From: Luteibacter yeojuensis
GTDB lineage: Bacteria; Pseudomonadota; Gammaproteobacteria; Xanthomonadales; Rhodanobacteraceae
DNA length: 64,000 bases
Reading direction: 5' to 3'
Assembly: GCF_000964085.1 (NCBI RefSeq)
Contig: NZ_JZRB01000018.1
Coordinates: 62,001-126,000, forward strand
Below the pieces are notes generated by a model, which saw only the letters and a list, made by a program, of their open reading frames with translations, did not search any database and was not told where the DNA came from. The position numbers and the translations under genes are program-made. This document shows, piece by piece, positions 44,804-54,138 of the stretch. The stretch's first letter is position 1, and each line of letters opens with the position of its first letter.

Positions 44804-45027
44804 TTTCGCAAGGGGGCTTTGAGCTCCGGGGTAAACAGCCGCCATTTTCCGTCCTCGCCCTCGATGCTGAGATATGCTCCACCCTCGGTGCTGTCGAGCC
44901 GCGCGGCGAGTTTCGCGGCGAAGGTCACAGCAGCATGGCGGCCGTCAAAGCTGTGGCAACGGCCATCTGGCTGGTTCACATGCCAAGTGTCGCCCGGCGG
45001 GTGCAAGGGGATGTCGAAGACAAGCAT
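44800..45027 (-). CDS. Small hypothetical protein (75 aa)
   Basis: FDIPLHPPGDTWHVNQPDGR, GRHAAVTFAAKLAARLDS and EGEDGKWRLFTPELK describe a small strand-helix-strand protein similar in layout to DUF2188-like proteins. ATG start at 45027. Convergent with the gene at 44612. Confidence 0.5.
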   Translation of the reverse strand: MLVFDIPLHPPGDTWHVNQPDGRCHSFDGRHAAVTFAAKLAARLDSTEGGAYLSIEGEDGKWRLFTPELKAPLRN

Positions 45028-45151
45028 CGGGGGGAGGGAGTAACCGGGGTGGAGCCACCCTACCTGTCATTGCCCGAAATTGGGTCAAGGCCGTCAACAC
45101 GATTGTGAAGGCGAACCCATACTAGGATGCGCCGAATGGGGGAGGGCATTG

Positions 45152-45436
45152 ATGGTTGTGACATGGCAACGAAGGGTCTGGGCAGCAAGCCTGGCGGGCT
45201 GGGGTGTTGGCATCATGTGTCTTGCACCGACTCGCCGGCACGCACTCGCCATGGGCGCTTTTTTGCTAATCGGCTGGCTGGAGGCTTTCGTGCCTCGCGC
45301 ACCAATTTTCCAATCCTTCGGCAAGACTGTGGCGGGTTACCGAAATGGCACATACCCGCCGCCGACTGTGCGAGACACGCTTGTGGCCATGGGCAGCTTT
45401 GCCTTGATGGTGGCAGCCATCGTCATGCCGGATTGA
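45152..45436 (+). CDS. Small membrane protein (94 aa)
   Basis: GGAGGG precedes ATG 45152. Three hydrophobic segments (VWAASLAGWGVGIMCLA, LAMGAFLLIGWLEAFV, LVAMGSFALMVAAIVMP) with a loop rich in Pro. Function unknown. Confidence 0.55.
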   Translation: MVVTWQRRVWAASLAGWGVGIMCLAPTRRHALAMGAFLLIGWLEAFVPRAPIFQSFGKTVAGYRNGTYPPPTVRDTLVAMGSFALMVAAIVMPD

Positions 45437-45609
45437 AGCAGCGAAGCCTGTCCAGGTCGGTCGGTCGTCTGCTGACAGTTGGAATGGGACCTGATTGGCA
45501 CTCCGCCCAATTACGGCCGGTGTTTCCTTGACGACCCGATATCCACATCCTTCGCTCCGTGTTGATGGACGGTTCGTCATTTTCGTCAATTCAACCCCGG
45601 AGAGCCGAC

Positions 45610-46458
45610 ATGCCCTTTATCACCACGCAATCCTCAACCCAGCCGACGGAGCTCTTTTACGAGGAAGTTGGCCACGGGCGACCCGTCGTCTTCATCCATG
45701 GCTGGCCGTTGAGCTCGGCCATGTGGGAGTACCAGATGGGGGCCGTAGCGGAGGCAGGGTTCCGGGCCATTGCGTATGACCGCCGTGGCTTTGGCCGGTC
45801 CGACCATCCCTCGACCGGGTATGACTACGACACGTTCGCTGACGACCTCAACAGCATTCTTGAAGAGCTCGACCTCCGCAATGTGACCCTTGTGGGGTTT
45901 TCGATGGGAGGCGGTGAAGTCGCGCGGTTCATGAGCCGCCATGGTGCCGACCGCATCGCCAGCGTGGTCTTTGCGTCGGCCGTCACCCCGTACCTTTTGA
46001 GGAGTGACAACAATCCGGACGGGGTGGACGCGGATGTTTTCAAGGAGATGAAGGACAAACTGCGGGAAGAACGCCCGGCATTTCTCGACGCCTTCGGCAA
46101 GCAGTTTTTCGGTCAGGGCATGCTTTCGCACCCTGTCAGCCAGGCGACCCTGGATTCCAGTCTGATGGTCGCCATGCAGGCATCGAAGAACGGCACCCTC
46201 GACTGCGTCGACGCCTTCAGCAAGACGGACTTCCGTCAGGACGTCGCGTCCATCCGTGTGCCGACCCTCATCATCCATGGTGATTCGGACAAGGTCGTGC
46301 CGGTGGAATCGAGCGGTCGGCGTTTGGCCAAGGAGATTCCGGGCGCGGTCTACAAAGAATATGACGGCGCGCCGCATGCGCTGGTCATTACCCACAAGGA
46401 CGACTTCAACCGCGACCTCATCGGGTTCCTGCGGGGCGACGTTCATCCGGCTGTCTGA
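45610..46458 (+). CDS. Alpha/beta hydrolase, non-heme chloroperoxidase type
   Basis: 282 residues. GHGRPVVFIHGWPLSSAMWE, AYDRRGFGRSDHP, the nucleophile elbow GFSMGGGEV (Ser near residue 96), Asp region IHGDSDKVVP and His in APHALV complete the triad. GWPLS and AYDRRGFGRSD are typical of cofactor-free haloperoxidase/perhydrolase and related esterases. Intact, unlike its neighbours. Stand-alone. Confidence 0.88.
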   Translation: MPFITTQSSTQPTELFYEEVGHGRPVVFIHGWPLSSAMWEYQMGAVAEAGFRAIAYDRRGFGRSDHPSTGYDYDTFADDLNSILEELDLRNVTLVGFSMGGGEVARFMSRHGADRIASVVFASAVTPYLLRSDNNPDGVDADVFKEMKDKLREERPAFLDAFGKQFFGQGMLSHPVSQATLDSSLMVAMQASKNGTLDCVDAFSKTDFRQDVASIRVPTLIIHGDSDKVVPVESSGRRLAKEIPGAVYKEYDGAPHALVITHKDDFNRDLIGFLRGDVHPAV

Positions 46459-46546
46459 TTACCTCGTATGGGCCCCAGTCAACGACGGAGGCAGGCTCGT
46501 CGCAACGGCACGCCAAGGTGGGCCGGAAAGCGGGCCAGACCGGCCC

Positions 46547-46678
46547 ATGGCAGCCGAGCAATGGTGGGTGGGAACGTTTCCAGATGGGCGGTTTGGGCAC
46601 TCCCGAGCTGCTCTTGCCCCGAGCGAGGCGCGGGCCCGGCGGCTCATCGAGTTGGGCATCACTCGCGAACCATTGTGA
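46547..46678 (+). CDS. Very small hypothetical protein (43 aa)
   Basis: ATG at 46547: MAAEQWWVGTFPDGRFGHSR and a tail with SEARARRLIELG. It has the make-up of a real peptide or the end of a larger one. A degenerate relative of the tail (SEARVRWLIE) lies near 48000-48030. Confidence 0.4.
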   Translation: MAAEQWWVGTFPDGRFGHSRAALAPSEARARRLIELGITREPL

Positions 46679-46874
46679 TGCCCCCGCGCGCACGGTCACG
46701 GCGCATCAAGGGCTACCGTCCAGAGCGCCGAAGGCACCGGATGAGCGTTCGTGAGCACTAGCGGTGACCGATGACGGATTGCCTTGTGCTTCCCGGATGC
46801 GCGCCGCGACTAAACCTTCCTCTTTGGCAGGGCATCGAACACCGTTCAAACACTACGCGGGCCTCGACATCACA

Positions 46875-47543
46875 ATGGACATCGAACGCAGGCTGCTCCA
46901 GCTCGAACGGAAGAACCGCCGTCTCACCTGGTTGTGCATCGCCCTCTTTGCCAGTTCCGTGACACTAAGTACGGGGTTTGCGCTGGCGGGACCCTCAAGC
47001 AGGCTTCCGGATATCCTTCACGTGCGTGGACTCGTTGTCGATGATGCACAGGGCCAGGCCCGGATTGTGATGGGCGCGCCATTCCCGGATGTCCCCAATC
47101 GCATCCGGCATGATGCCGGCTCTGTTGCCATGCTTTTTCTCGACGAGCAGGGGCATGACCGCTTGACGGTTGGCCAGTCCTTTACGCCTCAGATTGAGGG
47201 GAAGGTGCCCGCCAATTTCCACCGCATCGGTGATTCGGTTGGCGTCATCATCCACAACACGGTCGGCGACGAACGGGGTGGCATGGCTTGGCTGAGCAAC
47301 GGGCGTGGCGCCATCTCGTTCGATTATCCCGACCGGGATGCCATCGGCATGTTTGTAGACGACAAGAACCGGTCAGCCACATTTCTCCTTGAATATGCCG
47401 ACGCGGCCATTGGGGACGTGAGCCTGTTTGAGATGACGGCCAAGGGGAGAGGCGGGCGCTTTACCTTGTTCGACCCGGCGGGAAAACCAAAAACGACATG
47501 GGATGTCGCCGAGGGCGCGTTGTCGAGCCCACCATCCCGATGA
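46875..47543 (+). CDS. Membrane-anchored beta-rich protein (222 aa)
   Basis: A coiled N-terminus (ERRLLQLERKNRRLTWL) leads to an anchor helix (CIALFASSVTLSTGFALA), then a periplasmic domain with repeated short strands: VRGLVVDDAQGQARIVMGAP, VAMLFLDEQGHDRLTVGQ, FDYPDRDAIGMFVDDKN, FTLFDPAGKPKTTWDV. Unknown function; ATG 46875 avoids an implausible leader. Confidence 0.6.
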   Translation: MDIERRLLQLERKNRRLTWLCIALFASSVTLSTGFALAGPSSRLPDILHVRGLVVDDAQGQARIVMGAPFPDVPNRIRHDAGSVAMLFLDEQGHDRLTVGQSFTPQIEGKVPANFHRIGDSVGVIIHNTVGDERGGMAWLSNGRGAISFDYPDRDAIGMFVDDKNRSATFLLEYADAAIGDVSLFEMTAKGRGGRFTLFDPAGKPKTTWDVAEGALSSPPSR

Positions 47544-48177
47544 CAATTGGAACCACAAGTGCTGCCTTCGGCGGGTCAGTGCTATGCAACCGGTTCCCGC
47601 ATCCCCGCCGTCGACCTTGATGGGGGAACAGTGATTCGCCGGGGTGGGCATTCGTCGCCATCCCCTTCCGACGGTCGCAAGCCGTCTTCCACCATTTTTT
47701 GTCCGAGAGGTGGCCAAGGTGGCTCTAGTCCGCCGGTGCCGCTGCCTCCTTTTTGCGCGTTTCGAGGGATGACACATGAGGGCGAACGGCAATGCCCTCC
47801 GGTCAGGCCGCGAGACGGGGACCTGCCACACTCTGCCGCCTGACCCTTGTCTGGACCCCTCCCAGCCGCCCCGGCGGCCGTAGCTTTGCCACCTAGGACG
47901 GGGCGACCTTTGCCCTCGTCCGGCAAATGGCCGGTCGACTGTGGCGGGCTGGGGTCTTCCCTGATAAGCAGTCTTACGATTCCCGCGATGCACTCGCAGG
48001 AAGTGAGGCGAGGGTCCGGTGGCTCATCGAACGATAGGCCCGGCATCACTGGCGGGCCATTTGGGTGGCTCCCGGCGGCACCGTCATGCCGCACAAGGAG
48101 CTGACTCCCAGAAAGCCCAAGGGGGGGAGGACCGGTCCTAGGCGTGTCCGATGAACGAGGTGGCATCATCGAGGGCG
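47544..48177. other. Decayed stretch without an intact gene
   Basis: No frame has a credible start and composition. Near 47990-48030 the plus strand reads DALAGSEARVRWLIE and stops, echoing the tail of the small gene at 46547. This looks like a worn duplicate. Confidence 0.4.
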
Positions 48178-48423
48178 TCAGAGATGGCTAAGACGGCCGG
48201 CCGATAGTCGGGTCCGAATGGTGCCCTCGGGACCGAGGGCATCAATCAGGGTGATGGCGCACGACTCTAGCTCGGGGAACCGGAGGAGGACGGCGAGACT
48301 GGTAAGCCGTTGTGCGCGCAGACGGCGCCCGTGAGGTCATGGGCAAGAAGGGCGTCCCGAAGGCCCTGGCCTTCGCGAAACAGCCTCTCTACGTTGAATT
48401 GGATGTTTCGAGTTGAGACTCAT
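48178..48423 (-). pseudogene. Frameshifted small gene downstream of the membrane gene
   Basis: An ATG at 48423 with AGGAG upstream begins MSLNSKH, but coherent protein continues only in a second frame (FNVERLFREGQGLRDALLAH, then DLTGAVCAHNG) and then a third (RLTSLAVLLRFPELESCAIT, ALGPEGTIRTRLS). Two small indels would fuse these into one protein of about 80 residues. It lies 20 bp after the membrane protein's stop, so it was in the same operon. Confidence 0.4.
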
Positions 48424-48443
48424 GCTCCTTGCCGACGAAACGT

Positions 48444-49067
48444 TCAGTTCAGGGCAGGCATCAGTGATCCAGCGACCCTCGGCACATCTACGTTGAAATC
48501 CAAGGCGGCGACTGCGAACGCCATTCCGATGACTGCAAAAATGAGTGCCAGTATGGCCGTTGTCGCCTGCAGGGTGGCTGATTTGACCAGCACCCTCCCA
48601 AGGAGGGAAAGTCTCTGTGGCCTCTTCCGCCGCCGTGATAGCCAGCGGGTCATGAAGCGCACATGGGGAGGCATGGGAGCAAGGAATTCCTCGCGGACCT
48701 GTGCTTCCATCTCTGGGTCAGGGAGGTCTGCGAGGAACGACACCCTCAATGCATCCCCCTCTACACCCGGCAACTCGGATTCCATGCGTACCAGCACCTG
48801 CATCGCCACAGTGACCACTGACGCCAGCAGCCGGCTAATGACACCCAGTGCGACGCTGGTCAGGAGAAAGTAGAACGACCACTTGAAGCCTGACACGCCC
48901 AGAACCGGCAACAGCTTGTCGGCGCTAGCGACCATGAGGGCGGCGGTGGCGCCGACGCCTGTGGTCAGCCATTTGGCAAACTCATCGATGCCTTGGGGCA
49001 TGACTGAAACCATAGTCCGGTAGCCAATATCGAAGGCCTTGTTCTTGACGTCGTTCTGCTCGTCCAT
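48444..49067 (-). CDS. Multi-pass membrane protein (207 aa)
   Basis: ATG 49067 is chosen because GGGAGG lies just upstream; a longer frame to 49211 runs into intergenic sequence. Hydrophobic segments: LTTGVGATAALMVASADKLL, WSFYFLLTSVALGVISRLLA, TTAILALIFAVIGMAFAVAA. Between them a polar loop with PDPEMEAQVREEFLAPMPPH. No family recognised; the arrangement suits an integral inner-membrane protein. Confidence 0.6.
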   Translation of the reverse strand: MDEQNDVKNKAFDIGYRTMVSVMPQGIDEFAKWLTTGVGATAALMVASADKLLPVLGVSGFKWSFYFLLTSVALGVISRLLASVVTVAMQVLVRMESELPGVEGDALRVSFLADLPDPEMEAQVREEFLAPMPPHVRFMTRWLSRRRKRPQRLSLLGRVLVKSATLQATTAILALIFAVIGMAFAVAALDFNVDVPRVAGSLMPALN

Positions 49068-49253
49068 CTTCAATCCTCCCCCCCAAGGCTGATGGACAGA
49101 TGATATCCTTAACGAAGTCCCGTCATGGGTACTCTTGATTGCAACCCCCTGTCTGGCCTGAAGTTGTTGGCGGACAAGGGTTCCGGAGCAGGGAGAAGGT
49201 GTTCCCTTCATCTCCTCCTTGGCCGCGCTGATGCCCTCCCCGCGGGCACCGGA

Positions 49254-49645
49254 CTACGCCGCGAGCAGGGGCAGCTCGCCCAACCGCTCGCTCGCCAGGG
49301 AAGGAAAGGCCTGCGGTAAGGGCGGCAGGATGCCCAGCTGGCAACGCCCATCCAGCAACGGCTCGTAGGCCGCGCCCAGTGCCTCGACGAAGATCTTCAG
49401 CGGGGTCAGGGGAAACGTCGCGGCGAACGCGCGGGCCTGGGTACTGACGACGTCGGTGGGGAAGAAGACGTCGATCACCACGGCCAGTTCCGGTTCCACC
49501 CCGGCGGTCATGAGCCGGGCCCGGGCCTTGAGCGTGTCGAGCCCGGCGAGGATGTGGCGTGCGTCGGCCAGCAAAAGGGCGCCTTGCGCGGTCAGCAGGG
49601 CAGGCGCCCGGTGCGCTCGAAACAGGCGCACGCCCAGCTGATGCG
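49254..49645 (-). pseudogene. LysR-type regulator remnant
   Basis: Reads HQLGVRLFRAHRAPALLTAQ, GALLLADARHILAGLDTL, EPELAVVIDVFFPT, FAATFPLTPLKIFVEALGAA and LLDGRCQLGILPPL, which is the region from the end of the HTH domain to the first half of the effector-binding domain of a LysR regulator. The HTH helices and the last 100 residues are missing and the frame ends at a TAG. Confidence 0.65.
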
Positions 49646-49800
49646 ACCGTTGAACGCGAAGCCATTCATGGCTTCGCTGTCCGGCGCGAGTTATTGCTGC
49701 GGCCGTCAAAATCTTGACGATTGCGTGATCCATTTGGCATTTTGGCACGCATTAATGTGCGAGCTTGACGGCTTGGGAAGATGCATGGAGCACATCATCA

Positions 49801-51072
49801 ATGGAGCTTTTCCGACAAGAAGCGCTGGAGGCACGTTCGGTGCCCGCGCTCGGGACAGTGCAGATCGCCAGTCCCCCTCGGAATACGGTGTGGGTGGCGC
49901 TCGCAATGGCCGTAAGCGGCGCGCTATTGATCTGGTTGGTCTTCGGTCACTACACGCGTCGAATCCACGCCTCCGGCACGCTGGTGCCTGCCGCGGGCTT
50001 GATAGAAATAAACGCTCGGTTGACCGGAACCCTGTCTACCCTCTCCGTGGTCGAAGGACAACGAGTAAAACGCGGGGACGTCCTTGGGACCATCATCGCT
50101 GAGCGGCGGAGTGAGGCAGGCGAGGAGGTCGCGGCGCTGATTTCTGCCGGCGTCCGCCGCCAGAAGCAAGAGCTACGAACGGCGATTCGTAATGGCGAGC
50201 TCGTCGATGCAACGGCGCTTGCCGATCTAAAGCAAAACTTGGCGATTGCATTGAGCCAACGCCAGCGAGTGGTTGAACAGGTGGCCCTGGCTGAGCGTCA
50301 GGCCAGCGCTAGCCAGGAACTTCTCGACAAGATAGAGCCCCTTCGCGCAAAGGGCTATGTATCCGCCTTCCAGTTTCAGCAGCAGAACGCACAGGCGATC
50401 GATGCCCAGAATCAGCTGAAGGTGTTAAGCCGCCAGCGGTCGGACATCGATCAACAAATAGCAAACTTGCGGACGCAGATTGATCAGCACCCGTTGAAGG
50501 CAGAAGCCCGACGAGGCGATCTTGAGCGCCAATTGTCACAAATGGACCAGCAACTGCTGGAAAACGAAGCTGGACGTGCCGTTACGGTCATTACACCTGT
50601 CGACGGGACCATAACATCCATATTAATAAAACCTGCTCAATCGGTGCAGGCAGGCCAGTCCGTCCTTGCGATTATGCCGGAGCAGGGCGACTTGCAGGCC
50701 CAGATGTTGGTACCAAGCGATGTCGTCGGATTCGTACGCAGTGGGGCTTTCGTTGCGCTTCACTATAAAGCCTTTCCGTATCAAAAGTTCGGCGTCGAGC
50801 ATGGAGCTGTGGCTCAGATATCACGCAGCGCCTTAACGCCCGCGGAGATCGGCGTCTTGCGTGGAGAAGCGCCAGTCGACGAGCCGATGTACCGGGTGGA
50901 CGTCAATTTGCGCGCGCAATCGGTGGTTGCCTACAACCGCCCCGAACCGCTGCGTCCGGGAATGGCTGTGGAAGCTGACATCCTTCTGGAGAAGCGCCGC
51001 GTGATCGAGTGGGTTTTCGAGCCCCTGTACGGGCTCGCCCATCGTTTTGACGAGTCGGAGCCGGCACGATGA
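49801..51072 (+). CDS. HlyD-family periplasmic adaptor (membrane fusion protein)
   Basis: 423 residues. One inner-membrane helix (WVALAMAVSGALLIWLVFG), a lipoyl-like half (GLIEINARLTGTLSTLSVVE), a long coiled coil (KQNLAIALSQRQRVVEQ, LKVLSRQRSDIDQQIANLRT, ERQLSQMDQQLLENEAGRA), the second lipoyl half (ITPVDGTITSILIKPAQSVQ) and a beta-barrel domain. It links the ABC exporter to an outer-membrane channel. The stop overlaps the exporter start by 4 bp. Confidence 0.92.
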   Translation: MELFRQEALEARSVPALGTVQIASPPRNTVWVALAMAVSGALLIWLVFGHYTRRIHASGTLVPAAGLIEINARLTGTLSTLSVVEGQRVKRGDVLGTIIAERRSEAGEEVAALISAGVRRQKQELRTAIRNGELVDATALADLKQNLAIALSQRQRVVEQVALAERQASASQELLDKIEPLRAKGYVSAFQFQQQNAQAIDAQNQLKVLSRQRSDIDQQIANLRTQIDQHPLKAEARRGDLERQLSQMDQQLLENEAGRAVTVITPVDGTITSILIKPAQSVQAGQSVLAIMPEQGDLQAQMLVPSDVVGFVRSGAFVALHYKAFPYQKFGVEHGAVAQISRSALTPAEIGVLRGEAPVDEPMYRVDVNLRAQSVVAYNRPEPLRPGMAVEADILLEKRRVIEWVFEPLYGLAHRFDESEPAR

Positions 51073-53252
51073 GTGAATTCATTGAACGCCTGAACTTTGG
51101 CTTATCGTCCAGGCTTCCCGTTATCCGTCAGTCTGAGGTCGCCGAGTGCGGCATGGTTTGCCTCGCAATGGTCGCGGCTTACCATGGACAGCATCATAGC
51201 TTGGCGGCTTTGCGTCAGAGATTCGCTCTTTCAGTAAAGGGAACGGACCTCGCACAGCTCATTGCCATGGCAGATGGGCTAGGTTTCGCCGCGCGCCCGG
51301 TGCGGCTCGAGGTTGACGAACTCGCCGCCTTGCGCGTTCCCTGCATCCTGCACTGGGACATGGATCACTTCGTGGTGCTGAAGGCAGTGCGCGGGCAGCG
51401 GATTACGGTTCACGACCCAGCCGTCGGCGCGGTCACCATGAGCCTGCGTGACTTCAGCGCACATTTCACTGGCGTGGCATTGGAACTTCTGCGCGGTGCA
51501 ACGTTCGCACGGCAGGCCAAGCCGCCGCCGGTCTCACTCCACGCGCTGGCCGGATCGGTCCGAGGGCTCTGGAAAGGGTTGGGCCAAATTCTCGCGCTGG
51601 CTTTAGTCTTGGAGTTGGCTGCCCTGCTGGCACCGCAGTACCTGCAAATTGTCGTGGATCAGGTTCTGGCCGACGACGACCACGATCTCTTGGCCTTTCT
51701 GGGCTACAGCTTTGCCGGCTTGCTTGTCGTGCAGACACTAGTTTCGGCGTTGCGCTCGTGGACGGTCGTCTGGCTAAGCACGTCTTTCAATTTGGGATGG
51801 ACCGGCAACGTCTTTCAGCACCTGCTCAAGTTGCCCCAAGACTACTTTCTCAAGCGCCACCTGGGCGATATCGTTTCCCGTTTCGGCGCTGTTTCGGCGA
51901 TCCAGCAAACCTTGACGACGCGTTTCATCGAGGTGCTGATCGACGGCACGATGGCAGCGCTCACGCTAGTGCTGCTCTTCGTGTACAGCATCCCACTGGC
52001 CATGATCGCGTTTTGTAGCGTCGTGGTCTATGCGGCGCTTCGCCTTTTGTACTTCCGTACATTCCGAGAAGCAAAACTCAATCTCATCATGGTCAACGCG
52101 AAACAGCAAACGACTTTGATGGAGTCAATACGCGGCTCGCAGGCCATCCGTCTTCAGAATGGTGTCGCCCGCCAGACCGGCAGGTTCTTGAACGCCACGG
52201 CGGACGCGTTAAACACCTCGGTCACAGTCCAGCGCCTTACGCTCATCTTCCAAGGCCTTGGCGGCTTGTCCTCAGGTGCGCAACGCATCGCCATTCTCTG
52301 GCTAGGCGCATCGCTGGCGCTCAAGGGCGAGATGAGCGCCGGTATGCTCATGGCTTTCGTTGCCTATGCGGACCAGTTCTCGGCTAGGGCATCCAGCATG
52401 ATCGACTACGGGATCGAGCTTAGGATGCTTCGGCTTCAGGCTGAACGACTGGCCGATATCGTTCTGACACCCCAGGAGACCAGTGTTCAAGGTACGCACT
52501 CCCACCCATCCCTGGAACCATCACTCACCTTCAAGAATGTTGCATTCCGGTATGGCGCCGGCGAGCCATGGGTGTTGGAGCAGTGCAATTTCGAAGTGCA
52601 TCCTGGCGAGTGTGTGGCTATCGTGGGCGCATCTGGTGCGGGCAAGAGCACGCTTTTGCGGCTCATGGTTGGCCTCCTTGATCCTTTGGTTGGCGAGATC
52701 CATGTCGGTGGCATGGACCTGCGTAAGGTCGGCAAATCGCATTATCGGGCCATCGCGCGTACGGTGATGCAAGACGATCACCTATTTGCGGGATCCATTT
52801 CGGAGAACATTGCTTTTTTCGCTGAGGAAGCGACCCCTGAGCGAGTCGAGCGAGCTGCACGACTTGCCGCGCTTCACGAGGACATTCTTGCGATGCCAAT
52901 GGGTTACCACACGCTTGTCGGCGACATGGGCTCTTCACTCTCCGGCGGGCAGCAGCAGCGCCTGTTATTGGCGCGAGCCCTCTACGCCGAGCCGAAGATT
53001 CTGGTGCTCGACGAGGCGACCAGCCATCTGGATCTGCCTCGTGAGAGAGCCATTGCCGAAATGCTGTCGCAGTTGAAGATCACACGTGTCGTCGTGGCCC
53101 ACCGTGCGGAAACAGTCGCTGCTGCGGACAGGGTTCTGGTGTTGTCAAGCGGTCGACTAACGGAGGCCAGGCGACAGTGGTCCTCGCCACCGGGTGAGGT
53201 CCTTCAACAAACTGAGAAGGAAGAAAGCAATGCGCGAGTTACAGTTGCGTGA
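51069..53252 (+). CDS. Peptidase C39 / ABC exporter (CvaB/LagD-like)
   Basis: 727 residues in three parts. Residues 1-140 are a C39 peptidase with catalytic Cys in QSEVAECGMVCLAMVAAYHG, His in HWDMDHFVVL and Asp in VHDPAVG. Then six helices (ILALALVLELAALLAPQYLQ and following). The nucleotide-binding domain has GASGAGKSTLLRLMVGLLD, SLSGGQQQRLLLARAL and ILVLDEATSHLD. It cuts double-glycine leaders and exports the mature protein. Substrate gene follows with 22 bp overlap. Confidence 0.95.
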   Translation: MSEFIERLNFGLSSRLPVIRQSEVAECGMVCLAMVAAYHGQHHSLAALRQRFALSVKGTDLAQLIAMADGLGFAARPVRLEVDELAALRVPCILHWDMDHFVVLKAVRGQRITVHDPAVGAVTMSLRDFSAHFTGVALELLRGATFARQAKPPPVSLHALAGSVRGLWKGLGQILALALVLELAALLAPQYLQIVVDQVLADDDHDLLAFLGYSFAGLLVVQTLVSALRSWTVVWLSTSFNLGWTGNVFQHLLKLPQDYFLKRHLGDIVSRFGAVSAIQQTLTTRFIEVLIDGTMAALTLVLLFVYSIPLAMIAFCSVVVYAALRLLYFRTFREAKLNLIMVNAKQQTTLMESIRGSQAIRLQNGVARQTGRFLNATADALNTSVTVQRLTLIFQGLGGLSSGAQRIAILWLGASLALKGEMSAGMLMAFVAYADQFSARASSMIDYGIELRMLRLQAERLADIVLTPQETSVQGTHSHPSLEPSLTFKNVAFRYGAGEPWVLEQCNFEVHPGECVAIVGASGAGKSTLLRLMVGLLDPLVGEIHVGGMDLRKVGKSHYRAIARTVMQDDHLFAGSISENIAFFAEEATPERVERAARLAALHEDILAMPMGYHTLVGDMGSSLSGGQQQRLLLARALYAEPKILVLDEATSHLDLPRERAIAEMLSQLKITRVVVAHRAETVAAADRVLVLSSGRLTEARRQWSSPPGEVLQQTEKEESNARVTVA

Positions 53253-54084
53253 GCTGGCGGCCGTTTGTGGTGGCCGGAGGATGGAGCGTGTCAACGGCAG
53301 CCTGCGGCCAATGGAGCTTGACCCTGGCAATGACGGAGGCACGGTCGATCTGCCGCCCATTACCGTTACAGCGCCCTCGGGTGGTGGGTGGAGTTTCCCG
53401 AGCGGCGGAGGCGGCAGCAGCGGTGGCGGCAGCGGTGGCGGAGGCACGTGGCCCGGTGGCGGGAGTGGTGGCGCGAGCTCTAGCGGGGGCAACGCCGATC
53501 CTAACGGTATTCACTTTCATTTCCAGGATGGCTTGGGCACGGTGTCTGCGTCGCCTATTTTTAACAACACAGCCCACGTGACCGGCGCGAAGTTTGGGTT
53601 GGACTCATACGGAAACAATGGCGCCCTCTCGTTCCAAAATGGCGGCGCCACGCTCATGGACACGTATCAGATGGGCAATGGCGCGACCATCTCAGGTACG
53701 CTGGCGTACCTAAATGGCAACTACACGGAAACACTGTCCGGATCGGCACAGCTTTCCGACATGAAGATTGATGCTTCGTTCAATAGCGCAAACTTCGGCC
53801 AGGTTCACCTTAACTACCAGGCCTCGCCGGGTGTAGCCTTGGGCATTGATATCGATACCAATAACTTGGTCAAGGGGCATGCCGTCACGACACTTTACGA
53901 CTCTGGCGGCTGGAAGGTGCAGGCTCGTTCTGATATCGGTGGCGGTAGCTGGGGACCGACTGACCAAGCTTCCATCATGGTGACGCATTCAGGCCCGCAG
54001 CCGCAGTATTTCAGTTTTGCGGTTGGCAAGAGCCAGGATCGAGGGATCTACTTCGAAGGCGGGGTCAACATTCCGTTCGATTGA
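53230..54084 (+). CDS. Glycine-rich exported protein with double-glycine leader
   Basis: 284 residues. MRELQLRELAAVCGG is a double-glycine leader (hydrophobic positions and GG), so cleavage is expected after residue 15 by the adjacent C39 peptidase. A TVDLPPITVTAP motif and a Gly/Ser linker (residues 60-95) follow, then a beta-rich domain ending at FEGGVNIPFD. It is far larger than a typical bacteriocin. ATG 53230 with GAAGGA upstream, inside the end of the exporter gene. Confidence 0.8.
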   Translation: MRELQLRELAAVCGGRRMERVNGSLRPMELDPGNDGGTVDLPPITVTAPSGGGWSFPSGGGGSSGGGSGGGGTWPGGGSGGASSSGGNADPNGIHFHFQDGLGTVSASPIFNNTAHVTGAKFGLDSYGNNGALSFQNGGATLMDTYQMGNGATISGTLAYLNGNYTETLSGSAQLSDMKIDASFNSANFGQVHLNYQASPGVALGIDIDTNNLVKGHAVTTLYDSGGWKVQARSDIGGGSWGPTDQASIMVTHSGPQPQYFSFAVGKSQDRGIYFEGGVNIPFD

Positions 54085-54089
54085 TGTGC

Positions 54090-54122
54090 GAGGCGCGCAG
54101 CGATGCTGCGCGCCTCTTTGTT
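54090..54122 (+). terminator. Strong intrinsic terminator after the exported-protein gene
   Basis: GAGGCGCGCAGC-GAT-GCTGCGCGCCTC, a perfect 12 bp GC-rich stem with a 3 nt loop, followed by TTTGTT. It separates the exporter/substrate genes from the protease gene, so the latter is transcribed by readthrough or its own promoter. Confidence 0.85.
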
Positions 54123-54138
54123 AGGAGAAATGTCTTCG

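Noticed and set aside
49123-49665. 180-codon minus-strand frame
   Set aside because: It is the Arg/Pro-rich second frame of the LysR remnant.
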